From contig WHVY01000001.1 of the NCBI GenBank assembly GCA_022266195.1, positions 19,840,001 through 19,904,000 on the forward strand: a stretch of DNA of 64,000 bases. The letters are read 5' to 3'. Below are positions 1-10,889 of this stretch, in pieces (positions within the stretch are counted from its first letter, which is position 1; each line of letters opens with the position of its first letter). The notes beneath the pieces are model-generated. The model was not told where the DNA came from, searched no databases, and saw only the letters and a program-made list of their open reading frames with translations. This DNA comes from Tetranychus cinnabarinus. Its lineage: Eukaryota; Arthropoda; Arachnida; Trombidiformes; Tetranychidae. A program made the position numbers and the translations under genes.

Positions 1-73
1 TTTTGTTACCTTTAAATCAATATTTTTATTTCTACCTTTCTTTTTTCCTCTCTTTCTTTCCCTGTTTCTCCAG

Positions 74-1872
74 AATTCAATTCGACATAATTTATCGTTG
101 AACAAATGCTTCATCAAAATACCAAGAACCAAAGATGAACCTGGAAAAGGAGGATTTTGGCGTTTGGATCCAGTTTTTGCTGAAACCTTGATTGATGGTG
201 TCTTCAAGAAACGCAGACCATCTCAAAGAGCCAATCCAAAGTCAACTTCATCCTATAAGAAAAAGGTTGGTAAACAATCATCATCATCATCATCATTATT
301 ATTATTCATATTTTCCCATTATTTTGTGTTCTTTCATTTCTTCTTGACTTCACCTTTATTTATGAAACAATTGTCACTTAAATTGTATCAATCAAAACTT
401 ATTTTTAACTGGTCTTTTGACGTCTTTTTGTTTGTTACCAGAATGTCAAAGAAACTGGTGAATTGGTTAGCGCAATTAAAAGCATTGAAAATGGATCATT
501 TACTCGTTACTCGATTCACCTTAATGAATCTGCTTTTGAACCTGACCAGACAATATTAATCAATGATGATCCAAGTCGATCGGGTAGTGCCAATAGTTTA
601 GGTGGTAATGAGGGTACAACAACGATAATCCCGACAATAATACCAATTGTCAACCTCAATTCAACCATTGAAGCTGTTAATTCCTCTCATTCCAATAGTA
701 GCAGTAATGGGACAGATCCATCAAGGAGAGACAATATTAATGGTAATAATAATAATGATGGAAATGGTAACAATGAAGAGAGCAACAATAATTTTTCAAA
801 TCAAGTCAATGATGGAAATCATTTGTTGACCAATGAGAATCATGATATTTGCTGGAATGCTTTGCTCACTGATGTTGACCTGGAATTGGTTGATCCAACT
901 AATTATGCTGGTCAAGTGGTTCATACTCCGGTAACTGATAATGTACTTGGATCAGCCTCAAATAATACAACAACTCAATTAACAGCAGTTGAGCCTCACA
1001 CTTTAACAATAGTCAATTCCGTTAACTCACCCATTACTAATGTTAACAATGGCAATAATAATCATCACCATCATCAACAGCAACATCATCATCACTCCAA
1101 TATGATCAATGAAAGTCAAAGGGAACACAGGAATGATAGGTTAATCAATGATAAAGACAATCATCTAAATCACAATAAAATCTCGGGTCTATCCGAGTCT
1201 GATGTTTACTCTGATCAAATGCATTCAAAACTATCGCCACACACCTCTGAAGACAGTCTCACCACTCTTCCTGTTTCTGATATCATCTCAGCCACCAATA
1301 ACGTTGTAACATGTGTCAATCCAGCCACAAGCCATCAATTGTCCATCAATGAATGGAGTCCTTGGTCATGTTTCCCGATGGGCACAGGTAATAATGGGAT
1401 TACCGTTGTTTCATCGACAGCTTCAAATGAGGTTAACAATCATTTAACCAATGAATCTAGTCCAGCTGATCTTATCTCTTTGAATCCAATCGATGGATCA
1501 ACTGGACATGCCAACTTGCTGAGTTCATCCATTGTTTTAGCCAATAGATCAGGTTTCATTGGGTCACCATCATCAGCCATATTGTCCAATGGAGGTCACC
1601 TTGGTGAAGGTCTATCACAGAACTGTATAGATATTCAAACATCATCTGGTAACAATATGGATGAAAATAGTTTAATCAATGGTTTAATAAATAGTGAGCT
1701 AAATAATTCAAACAATATCAATGATAAACATTCCAGTCTATCGTCTCATCAACCTTTCGAGGGTCATCATCATATAATCATTCAACCCTGGATAGAATGT
1801 AAATCAACAATTGATTCAGTTGCATTTGATCTTGATCAATTTACTGGTCTCGATCAATGTTCTGATTTTTAA
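74..1872 (+). CDS. FOXJ1: Forkhead transcription factor, FOXJ1 type (5' end outside window)
   Basis: Two exons are visible, 74-265 and 442-1872, giving the last 540 residues. The intron 266-441 has GT/AG ends in phase 0. The first exon opens after a CAG acceptor and encodes the end of the forkhead domain: recognition helix NSIRHNLSLNKCFIK, then KDEPGKGGFWRLDP and the basic wing KKRR. The KDEPGKGGFW version is typical of FOXJ1 rather than FOXJ2/3 or FOXK. The long second exon is low complexity, with poly-Asn, a His/Gln run near 1060-1095 and many Ser/Asn, as in divergent activation regions. FOXJ1 proteins are nuclear master regulators of motile-cilium genes, and in insects related factors serve ciliated sensory neurons. 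The N-terminal part of the domain and the start codon lie upstream of the window. Family assignment is strong; exact orthology is inferred from about 60 residues. Confidence 0.87.
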
Positions 1873-4005
1873 CCCAATCTTCAAATCCAAATGGCTAAAG
1901 TTAATTTCAAAACTGGACACAAATTGTTTCTCATCATCATCAATAATCGCTAAACACAGTGAAAATTGACCAAAAAATTAGTCACTCACTGTTTATCATT
2001 TAATTTTTTTCCTCTTTCCTTGATTGATCCCACCCGGTGCCATTAATGCTACTGGTCACAATCATTAAGCTGTCCTGTTTTAATTAATCCCAACCTTTGA
2101 TCAACATCAGTCCAAGGATAACCTTCCAACCATTACTACCAAGCAAAAGTGAGAAATGATTGATAACTCAGGACACACTAACCAAGAAGATGATGACGTT
2201 AAGCTCGACTGGTTAGCGCTAAACAAGAGAGGGAAACGCGTGTCGTTTAATCAACAATTTGATCAAAAACATGACATTTTATAAACTCAAATTAACGACG
2301 TTTATCAACAATCAGTTTGCAGAAAAGGATGAATTGTCATCATGAAAATATACCTCAAAAGTGATATTGGTTTAAATAATCAAAATCAACCGGATCTACT
2401 TAGCATGATCAAATCTTGAGTATCCTTTATCAAATCACTTTAAATCATCTTGAAATTTCCAAATTTTTAGATTGTCAGGATACAGATGGAGGATGAAAGA
2501 CTAACGTAAGATTAGTTGAACCATAGCAGCAAATGTAAATTGTTAATTGTCATTACGTTTACACTTTTTTCACTGGTCAACCCAATCATATTCAGCATCA
2601 TTGCCATCCCCATTATCCTCATCATTATAATCATCAAAACAATTGTCATCAGCATTTTTCATCGTCCACTTTGATCAAATCCCGTTTTAATAATATTATG
2701 GTCTATTGATCGTCAACTGTTCTTACCTTGGCAGCTATTTGTATTGGCCTTAGTTAACAGGAAAGTTACTGTTTAACTATTAATATCTTGATGATCATTT
2801 GATAATCAGGAGTGAAAGGATATCAGGAAAGAGTCCAAATGATGAACAAATTGGAGTTGGCGTAAAAGCAAAAAATTACATTTTCTCATAGGCCTTAGCT
2901 GACTTCAGAATCACCTGCAAAAGATATTAGATAAAATCAACTCTTGATATTAACATGATAATATCGAGAAGCAATTCAATTGCTAATTCATTTTAACCTT
3001 CTTAAATTAAATTCATACAAATCATACTTCCTCTTCCTATTACCTTTCATGCTCTTTAAATCAATTTCACCCTTTTTGTTTTTATTTAGTGTACATAACT
3101 TAACTTAATTATTCAATTTTCAGACTCTCATCATTCATTATTGTCCTCTAATTATTCAATTGAATTTTTTCTTTCTTCATTCTTCTTACTTAATAATCAT
3201 TTACACATAGAATGAGTCAAATATCATCATGAAAATTCTGAAAAACTTAATTCTAATCATAAACCAATGGAAAGTCTAGTGTACTTACTGACCCTTATCA
3301 AATCCGTCCAAAAATGTCATTTAGACAAATAAATGTGTCAATTTATTGTCAATTATTGTCTCTTTCAATTTAATCAATAATGTTTCAAGGTAATAAATTT
3401 ATTAAATCACAACAAGTTAGGAAAGGTAAAATAATTCAATTTTGAATATTAAAATTAAATGATTCAACAATGAATCAGGAAGAGCTAAGGATGAAGATGA
3501 AGGATGAAAAGTTGGTTTCAAGTCCACAGTTGCAAATATACGTCAACCATATGGACCTGTTTAAATATTTTTGATTCAAGTTAACTGGACAAAAAACTGG
3601 AAAGTACAAATAATTAGCTGTTAAATAATTTGATGACGATGACCAAATTAGCCAGCCGTATAATGGAGATGAGGATGAAAGTCAAGAGGAACGAGATGAA
3701 AACCGTTAAGAGGCAATTTAATAGTGTAACAGGAAAAAGATGAAGACGCGTGACACAATTGCAAGGAATAAACGAAAGGTGGCCTTAAATTGTAAATATC
3801 TAGACAAACGGGAAATTATTAATTGAATCACTCAATTGAATCATTTCTTTTGGAGTGTCTTGTATTCATCACCACTGTCATCACCTTAATCACCAACATT
3901 ATCATCATCAGCATCAGCATCCACTCGCCAGAATCAAATATTAAGAGGCAATATAAAAAGTGGCACACGTTTGTCTCTGTAACAATTAATGATCAACATT
4001 AAAGG
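1873..4005. other. Intergenic, including the FOXJ1-type 3' UTR
   Basis: AT-rich sequence with no supported ORF. The first part must contain the 3' UTR of the forkhead gene; AATAAA-like hexamers occur (for example near 3328) but none can be chosen with confidence. Many short TCATCA/TGATGA runs. No RNA gene or repeat was recognised. Confidence 0.6.
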
Positions 4006-5125
4006 TCAACCGGATGCCGTTCCATTCCTATTACTGTTATTGTTATCACTGGCCTTTTGGCTTTTATTTTCACTGTTAATCAATTGGTCGTCCAATTCCT
4101 TTAAATTGTTATCAATATATCCTGATTGAGTTGGCTGTCCATGATATAACTTTAAAGGTTCGTGGTCAGCAAAGACAGGCTCTGTACAGGCAGTTGCTGG
4201 TTGCTCAGGCCTACAGATTGAGCAAACTCTTCCTAGGTCTCCACATTGGTAATCATTTTCACATCTCGCTATAGCAATTGTCAAAGAGAAGGGAAGATAA
4301 TAAAAGAAATAAAACAAGAATTAATAACTGAAATAATCAATTGAATAAATAACAATAGCAAAAAAAAAGAAATAGCTTTAGGCCTGAAAAAGGCATGAGA
4401 AAGGTGCTTTGTACAGCATGAAAAAAAGGTGGCTTCTTCCCAGAAACTCTAACACTGTTTTTCACTTTTTAACCAATAATTTCTTTGAGATATTGCTGTA
4501 CCTAGTTGGACAAGTTTTCACCTCTTGATTTGGTTGGCTGGTCAATAATAACAGTAGTGAAGGTCATTCAAATCTTATCCATATTTAACCATAATTTTTA
4601 AAAGCAACAATACTTACCTCGACAAAAGAAGCAGCCAATGTATTGATTTTTATAGGTGGCTGTATGGTAATTGCAATCACGACTCTCTCGAGATCGACAA
4701 GTTTCTTGGTCCACGTAAATTGTTTCACAAAGTTTATAAGCATCCCCATAATATAGTCCACGGCTACGTTCACTTGGGGCTAAAAAATTGGCCAAATACA
4801 ATTAATAAACAGGGAATAAAAAACGAAGAGTTATTTTGGGTAAGTAAATAGACAAAGGAAAGTGAATGTCAACAGAAAAGGGGTTGAAGTTTAATTTACC
4901 AGCGACTATTGAAGCATCTCGTTCATTTTTACAACAAATGAAAACTTCTCTGGAATTGTAAACCATTAAGGACCAAAATTCACCGGCAACATCACATTCA
5001 TCCATTGATTTTTTACTGAAAGGATGCACAACACAAGCTTCAGGTATATCAACATGACCTAAAACTGGAACTGTTATGTAAATGGCTATAATTAAGGTGA
5101 ATATTGTTGGAATCATAATTTCCAT
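4006..5125 (-). CDS. Secreted cysteine-rich protein, family not recognised
   Basis: Three exons join with consistent phase (all phase 1): 4900-5125, 4618-4779 and 4006-4268, giving 216 residues. Donors are GTAAAT and GTAAGT and acceptors are TTTTTTAG and GCTATAG. Residues 1-23 form a signal peptide with a hydrophobic core (IPTIFTLIIAIYITVPVLG), followed by HVDIPEAC. The mature part has 13 or more Cys, including CC, CFFC, CxxC and a CSIC-type cluster in the last exon. The C-terminal tail of about 70 residues is hydrophilic, rich in Asn/Ser and free of Cys. This suggests a disulphide-bonded extracellular module plus a flexible tail. I do not recognise the family; lineage-specific secreted proteins of mites are a possible home. 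The gene reads toward FOXJ1, and its putative promoter lies at the left edge of the segmental duplication. Gene reality is well supported by phase agreement across two introns; function is unknown. Confidence 0.72.
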
Positions 5126-5958
5126 TATTACTTATTGACTTTTTTTTCCAATCTGCTATTGAGCTTTTCAGAAAATATTGTTGATTTGTTTAAACACTTA
5201 TCTCAACTGATTGTTTGCCTCTGTTATTGATAGACATTTATTTTCACTTTTTTTATTCTCCATTTGGGTCGTACTTTAATTAACCGTACGGTCATCGGCG
5301 ATTCGGGTTTTTCCTCAAATCATATCAACTATCATCAATAAGCTTCCGTTGTTGCGTAGTTAAATATGACTTCGAAGCTTATAACAATATTTACAGGAAT
5401 CAGGTGAGACTATTATTTATGCAGACATAGTGGTTAATTTTGCGTCGTAATGATGATAAACGCATTCTACTGCAGAGAGCCTTAAGTCAATTGATTCAAC
5501 AATTGAAATATGTGTGAATGATCAAAATTGGCTCTTCTGATTTTAAAACTACATTTCGATTGTTTGTTCAAAAAGCTGAAAGATATTTAGACACATGAAT
5601 GAATACCAAATAATCAGATAATTACATGGTAAGATCAAAACTTTTATTTCATTGATGGATATTACAATTCATTTTATTTCTCCTTTTATCATATCTTAAC
5701 TGGAAACAGATTCTCAATTTAATCAAAAAATTGTGAATGGCAGCAACCAAAAATTCATATTTTTGTAAATAATATTTCAAAGTATGGATTTGGTGAAAGA
5801 GCAACAAAAAAACAGGTGAACATTGAAAAAATGATTGAAAGTTAAAGTCAAAAGATATTCTTCAAGCTTGATCATCTGACTGATTGATAGGCTATTTGAT
5901 TCCAAGATTGGGTTAACCAGGCAAGATATTCGGGTTCGGATCATGAATTGTAATTAAT
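5126..5958. other. Intergenic: promoter side of the Cys-rich gene and left edge of duplication copy A
   Basis: About 155 bp upstream of the Cys-rich gene start lies a GC-richer block around 5282-5312 containing the palindrome CCGTACGG and CGGCGATTCGG. The same block recurs at 11049-11077, where the second duplication copy begins. The rest is the 3' flank of the myosin light chain gene; TTTATT at 5643-5648 reads AATAAA on the minus strand, about 310 bp past its stop. Confidence 0.5.
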
Positions 5959-7324
5959 CTAAGCTTGTTCTTCCTCCTCAGCGGCTCCAGTAATCATTCG
6001 AGCCCACTTTTTGATGTCAATTTTTCCACTTCCATCAATTGGTGCTTCAGCGGTGGCTGTCTGCCACTGTAAGGAAAAACGATAAAACAAAATCAGTTTA
6101 TAATACAAAATGTCGCTTGAGTTAACAAAGCTAATCAATTCACATTGTGCATGAGTAACAGCAAATACAGTCAATGGAGTTGACAAATTTGACACTATCA
6201 TGTAACAAGGTTGTTAATAGACTCAACCTGGTTAATATACCTTTAACTTTTACGAGTAAATATACTAACCTCATCAGCGGTGAATTTTTCTCCCCAGGTT
6301 GTTATAGCGTGCTTTAATCTTTGAAATGAAAAAAGGAAAAAATAACAATTCTTAATTATTAATGAAAATATAAAATATTTTTTAAATTAAATTGGTTGTT
6401 GATGTTGCTGTTGATATTGTATACTAAAGGTAAACAATTAACATTTAGGTCAATCGATAGAGGAATATTTAGAAAAACGTTCAAAATTAAACCAAATATT
6501 AAATTTAATCAATAGCAATCAAATTTAGACGGAATTGTAGATTGTTAGATGAAAATTTGTTTTCGCAAGAATATTTAATTTAAAAAATAGGAAAATATTT
6601 ACTTTTATTAATGAATTTAACTTACGTTTCTTCATTGCATTTACCTTCACCTTCATCATATTGAGCAAAAGCATTCAAAATTACAGACTCTTCATCGGTT
6701 CCTATTATTATAAATAGATGATTAAATCGCTATTTAATTCTCAACAATTACATTCGATTTTAAAATGACAACTTACCTGAGACTCGATCTCCGAAAATTG
6801 TAAGGAAAGTGGTGAAATTAATAGGACCAGGAGCTTCACTAACCATTGACTCCAACTCAGCATCATTACACATACGACCTTAAAAACATGAAAGATACAA
6901 GAACGGTTATGATCTAGTCTTTTTAAATTGTTTGAAAGTAATCATGATTTACTTTTCATAAAATATTTATACGATAGCAATGATCAATATAATACTGAGA
7001 AATCAAACGAAGAAAGATGAAAAATAGATGAAAAAAACTTACCTAAAGAATCAAAGGTTTGTCGGATATCATTTTTGGAAATGAAACCATCTTTGTCTTG
7101 ATCAATCATTTGGAAAGCCTAACATTAATTAACAGATTGTACATTAATTTGTATTTAGATGATCATGAATTAAGGTTAAAAGGTAATCTTACTTCTTTAA
7201 AGGTTTGCACTTGGTTTTGGGTAAACATGGCAAAAACATTAGAACCTGATCGTTGAGCCTTCTTCTTGGTTGATCCACCGGACTCTCCATCTTCTTTGGA
7301 TTTCTTCTTCTTTTCTGTGGTCAT
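5959..7324 (-). CDS. Mlc2: Myosin regulatory light chain, muscle type (copy A)
   Basis: Six exons: 7193-7324, 7043-7118, 6777-6878, 6626-6701, 6270-6318 and 5959-6066, total 543 nt, 180 residues. Start ATG at 7324 follows a stretch without coding potential. The N-terminus is Lys-rich (MTTEKKKKSK), then QRSGSNVFAMF; Ser28 matches the light-chain-kinase site of RATSNVF-type light chains. EF-hand 1 is intact (loop D50-x-D52-x-D54-G to D61, DQDKDGFISKND). The later EF-hands are degenerate, as is usual in this family. The C-terminus ends in an acidic EEEEQA tail like fly muscle Mlc2. The protein binds the neck of the myosin heavy chain and tunes contraction. It is nearly identical to copy B (one residue differs, K131 versus R131). 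Exon phases agree throughout, so the model is robust. The muscle rather than non-muscle (spaghetti squash) call rests on the long Lys-rich head and acidic tail. Confidence 0.92.
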
Positions 7325-8555
7325 TTTCACTTACTTTATCTGGTCTTTAATTAATTCACACAAATTGATGGTTAACAATAAACAATAGAGTTGAAACAAT
7401 GTGAGTCCCAAGGAGAAGTAACCAGAAATTAGAAACACCAGATTCACTCGTCACATCGTCTTATTTCTCATCTCCCAATCTCTCTCGTCCTTCTTTCTTG
7501 TCTTCCATTCTTTTCTGGTTTAGATTAAGATCATCATAGTTCAGGTCTAATTTTAATTTTGGCAAGCTACTGTTTAAGTCTTTTATATACAAATATGTTA
7601 TCATCTTAATGAGTTTTTCCCTAACATCTTAAATATTTTCTTCAATCTCTACTTTCCAATTAAACAAAAGTTTTCTCCTTAGTCTTTCCACTCCTGATTC
7701 ATTTCATATTGTCAAACAATAAGACTAAATCAACGATTGATTATTGCTGACAGCATTTGATTGGATAAAGTTTGTCTGAATTGTAATCATGCTAGAAAAA
7801 AAATCTTGCCATTCTGGTGTCGATTTTTTGTTCCACTAAACCAACATTTTTGAAAGCAATCTACTGATAACTCTTTTCATTTCCTTGGGTTTACACATGT
7901 AAGTTGGCAAATATTGAATAATCTGTAATTCTATATGTATAAATGATCAGATTGATACACATTTGACTAGACAGCAAACTGATTGCTTCATTATTTTAGT
8001 TCATGGATCAATAGATGAGGAAATATAAATAGATCCAGAAGATTTCATGGTATCAAATTGCTCAATCATTTGTTAATATTATCAAAGATATTCTATGAGA
8101 ACTCATTAATGAATTTTTCAGAATCTTGTCAAGTCTATAAAAAACATTAATAATATTAAAAATCTTCAAAATTTAAAAATTCAACTCATCTTAGATTCTT
8201 GGGAAAAAAATTTGCAAATTAATAAATAACATGTATGTTTTTGGTTTCATGGTTGGCAACAAAAACATGGTGACATCAGATTATTTTCATTCTGATCTGA
8301 TGAGATTTGTATATTTTTTAACTAAGTTTTCAAGTAAAGAGTAAATACTTGAGCTTCAGTCTGCCATGAGATTGAAAAGCTGCAATTCAAATTAGCATTT
8401 TATTGCCTCTTTCCAAGTCTCTTTGCAATCTATTCAGTTTCATTGATCAGCTAAGTTTGCAACATCATGTTTTCACGCTGGTTTAAAAATTTTGTAAAAA
8501 ATTTAATCAAAACATAGTTATCTGGATGGTTTACAGTTCGATGTTTGGGAGGAGA
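7325..8555. other. Myosin light chain 5' flank and RFC2 3' flank
   Basis: Bases 7325 to about 7790 are almost identical to 13195 to about 13660 in copy B, so the promoter region was duplicated with the myosin gene. From about 7885 to 8650 the sequence, including the RFC2 3' end, is absent from copy B. TTTATT at 8398-8403 could serve as AATAAA for RFC2 (minus), about 150 bp past its stop. No additional gene is seen. Confidence 0.55.
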
Positions 8556-9640
8556 TCACTTTCCACCTGAGATAGATTTTTTACATAAAGAAGCTAACAA
8601 CGCAGATAATTGTAGTAATGAGTTAACACCTTTAACAATTCTCATATGTGTTACTCCAATTTCTTTGACAAATTCTAACTTAAGATATTCACCCATTTCA
8701 TTATTTTTAGTGACTCGAAACATGTTAACAATAATGTCTTCTGGAGAATAGCCAAGTTCCCAAAGATGTGCCAATATGGTATATGCTTTGTCAAAATTTC
8801 TCTCTAAGCAATGACCAATCATTTCTTTTATTTGAACTGGATGAGGCTCATCGCAAACTTTAAAAACATTTTCACCGGTAACCTTTTCGAATCCATCGTA
8901 ACAAGATTGTAGATTGTTGATCGCTTGTCGTAAATCTCCTTGAGCGGTAAATATGAGAGCTTTCAGGCCATCCTCGGTATAAGTTATATTTTCTTTTTCA
9001 CAAATTGTGAGCAGCCTCTTTTTTATATCCTCATCATTGAGTCTATTGAACCTAATAACAGCACATCGTGATTGGATTGGTTCTATGATACGCTCTGAAG
9101 TATTACAAGCCAAAGCAAACCTGGTGGTTTTCGAATAGATTTCCATAGTTCGTCTCAAAGCTTGTTGAGCACTTTCAGTCATACTATCTGCTTCATCTAG
9201 AATTATCACTTTAACTTTGCCTGGACCTAAGGTAACTTTTGTTTGAGCAAACATCTTGATCTTGTTTCTGACGACATCAATCCCTCTATCATTAGAAGCA
9301 TTTAATTCGAGTACGGCATCTTTAAGGTGACCATTCAACATTTTCCGGCAGAGACAAAGAATGGTTGTTGTTTTACCAATACCTGGAGGTCCAGAGAGTA
9401 GCAGATTTGGAAAGCTTCCTTTCTCAACCAGAGCTTTCAGTCGTTCAACAACATCTTGGTTACCAACAATATCTTCGAATTCAACTGGACGATACTTTTC
9501 AACCCTAAGAAGACAACAAAAAAAAGAGTGTTAGAAGTGGTACTCAACACATGTTTTAAGGCAGAAATTTCACAGAAATTCCAAAAAAATAGGATAATGC
9601 AAACTTACCATGGCATTTGTAAAGACCTTTTTGAATCCAT
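8556..9640 (-). CDS. RFC2: Replication factor C subunit 2 (clamp-loader AAA+ ATPase)
   Basis: Two exons: 9609-9640 (coding for MDSKRSLQMP plus two bases) and 8556-9504, total 981 nt, 326 residues. The phase-2 junction gives PWVEKYRP, the conserved start of RFC small subunits. Walker A is GPPGIGKT (49-56), Walker B is ILDEAD (112-117), the SRC arginine-finger motif is at 156-158, and the C-terminal collar carries VFKVCDEPHP. Sequence features (DRGIDVVRNKIKMFAQ, EYLKLEFVKEIG) match vertebrate RFC2/p40 (fly RfC4) rather than RFC4 or RFC5. The length fits the family (about 330-354). RFC loads PCNA at primer-template junctions in nuclear DNA replication. It is divergent from MRM2, with 419 bp between the start codons. 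A truncated copy is present at 13715-14173. Confidence 0.95.
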
Positions 9641-10059
9641 GACTTAAGTAGATCAAAGTAATAAAATGACAAAATTATGAAAATTCACAATAACATTTAA
9701 TAGACTTTACCCGCGAAAAATTGGATAAATTTCCTTCAAAAGCGCATTGTTTTGTGTAACATGGTGGTGGCATCTCTTATTATCTATCCATATTAATAAT
9801 TTGGGCCATCTCTTTCTTCATCACATTGGAAAGGAGAAAGAAAGAGATAACATTACCGCCATCTACTGATCTTTCTTAGTGTCTTCAATGTTTTTATTTT
9901 TTTATTTTACTTGTTTATTAAAATCATGTGTAACTTAGATTTCAAAGATTAAGGCTTTAATCTTTATTAAATTTGCTCTCAATTGTTGCGTAAATGCTTT
10001 AAAATTTTATTTTAATTTGCTTCTTAGTTAATTACCAGTTCGCCTGTACGATTTCTCTG
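9641..10059. promoter_or_regulatory. Bidirectional promoter interval between RFC2 and MRM2
   Basis: 419 bp between two divergent start codons, so both genes must share regulatory DNA unless 5' UTR introns lie elsewhere. It contains CGCCATCTA at 9857-9865, close to the middle, a YY1/pleiohomeotic-like core (GCCAT). The same 9-mer occurs upstream of SBNO and GFAT. No TATA box stands out. Short stretches of this interval survive in copy B (around 14200-14285). Confidence 0.6.
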
Positions 10060-10884
10060 ATGAACTCAAAGTTATTTCACCGATTTATTCCATTACAACA
10101 CTCATGTTTTTTTAAATCTCTTCATCGTTTTCCCATCTTTAATAATGGACTAGAAATTTTGTACAATTACCGCTGCCTTCATACTAGTCAAAGGTGTTTT
10201 GCCGATAGAATCATACCGAAAAATGCCAAGAGTGGGTCATCATTCGAATGGCTCAAGAGACAGCTGAACGATCCTTATGTCAAAAAAGCTCGCTACGAAA
10301 ATTACCGTGCTCGAAGTGCCTTTAAATTAATCGAAATTGACGATAAATACAAAATTTTAAAACCTGGTGGAACTATGATTGACTGTGGGGCTTCTCCAGG
10401 AGCATGGACTCAAGTAATGGTCAAACGCTGTTATCCTCAAGGAGATCCAAAAAATAAGAATGGAACTTTAATAATTGCTATTGATATTTCTGGGATTGCA
10501 CCTATTGAAGGCGCTGCAGTGATACCTAATACTGATTTTACGAATCCACTTAATCAAGCTAAGATCATTACACTTTTACGAGATCGAAAAGTTGATACAG
10601 TTTGCAGTGATATGGCACCTAAAGCATCAGGACAAGCTGAACTTGATCAACCTGGAATAATCAAACTTTTTCTTTCTGCTCTCCAGTTTTCAATTCAAGT
10701 CTTGAAACCAGAGACAGGAAACTTCCTTGGTAAGCTTTGGGAGGGTAATCGGACCAAAGAACTTTGTATGTTAATGGAAAATCTATTCGAAAATGTCAAT
10801 ATTGTTAAGCCACCTTCAAGTAGATGCGATTCATCTGAATTATTTATTTTAGGTACTAAATTTAAAGGTATTAAATATGGATAA
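10060..10884 (+). CDS. MRM2: Mitochondrial rRNA 2'-O-methyltransferase, FtsJ/RrmJ family
   Basis: Single exon, 274 residues. A Leu/Phe/Arg-rich N-terminus of about 50 residues without acidic residues looks like a mitochondrial presequence. The SAM-binding motif DCGASPGAW is at 108-116. The FtsJ catalytic tetrad is K89 (SAFKL), D184 (CSDMAPKASG), K225 (GKLWEG) and E260 (SSELFIL). The length and absence of extra domains match MRM2, which methylates the ribose of a uridine in the mitochondrial large-subunit rRNA A-loop, rather than the larger FTSJ3 or tRNA-type FTSJ1. The ATG at 10060 is chosen because it opens the presequence. An AATAAA at 10884-10889 overlaps the last base of the stop codon, implying a very short 3' UTR. 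Damaged fragments of this gene are at 14325-14504. Confidence 0.93.
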   Translation: MNSKLFHRFIPLQHSCFFKSLHRFPIFNNGLEILYNYRCLHTSQRCFADRIIPKNAKSGSSFEWLKRQLNDPYVKKARYENYRARSAFKLIEIDDKYKILKPGGTMIDCGASPGAWTQVMVKRCYPQGDPKNKNGTLIIAIDISGIAPIEGAAVIPNTDFTNPLNQAKIITLLRDRKVDTVCSDMAPKASGQAELDQPGIIKLFLSALQFSIQVLKPETGNFLGKLWEGNRTKELCMLMENLFENVNIVKPPSSRCDSSELFILGTKFKGIKYG

Positions 10885-10889
10885 ATAAA
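10884..10889 (+). promoter_or_regulatory. Polyadenylation hexamer overlapping the MRM2 stop codon
   Basis: AATAAA begins on the last base of the TAA stop. It is a candidate signal for a 3' UTR of only a few tens of bases; a second usable hexamer was not obvious in the next 100 bp. Confidence 0.55.

Larger units (their letters stand above)
5246..10862. repeat. Tandem segmental duplication, copy A (intact genes)
   Basis: Sequence from about 5246 matches copy B from about 11014, and the match ends at 10862/14504. Copy A is about 5.6 kb and carries a complete myosin regulatory light chain gene, complete RFC2 and all but the last few codons of MRM2. Copy B is about 3.5 kb because of internal deletions. 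Boundaries were read by eye from the last shared bases (a run of T at the left, the MRM2 C-terminal codons at the right). Copies lie in direct orientation, separated by about 150 bp. Confidence 0.88.

Noticed and set aside
7059..7256. Plus-strand 65-codon frame, identical at 12929-13126
   Set aside because: Antisense shadow of myosin exons 1-2 and intron 1; its repetition only reflects the segmental duplication.
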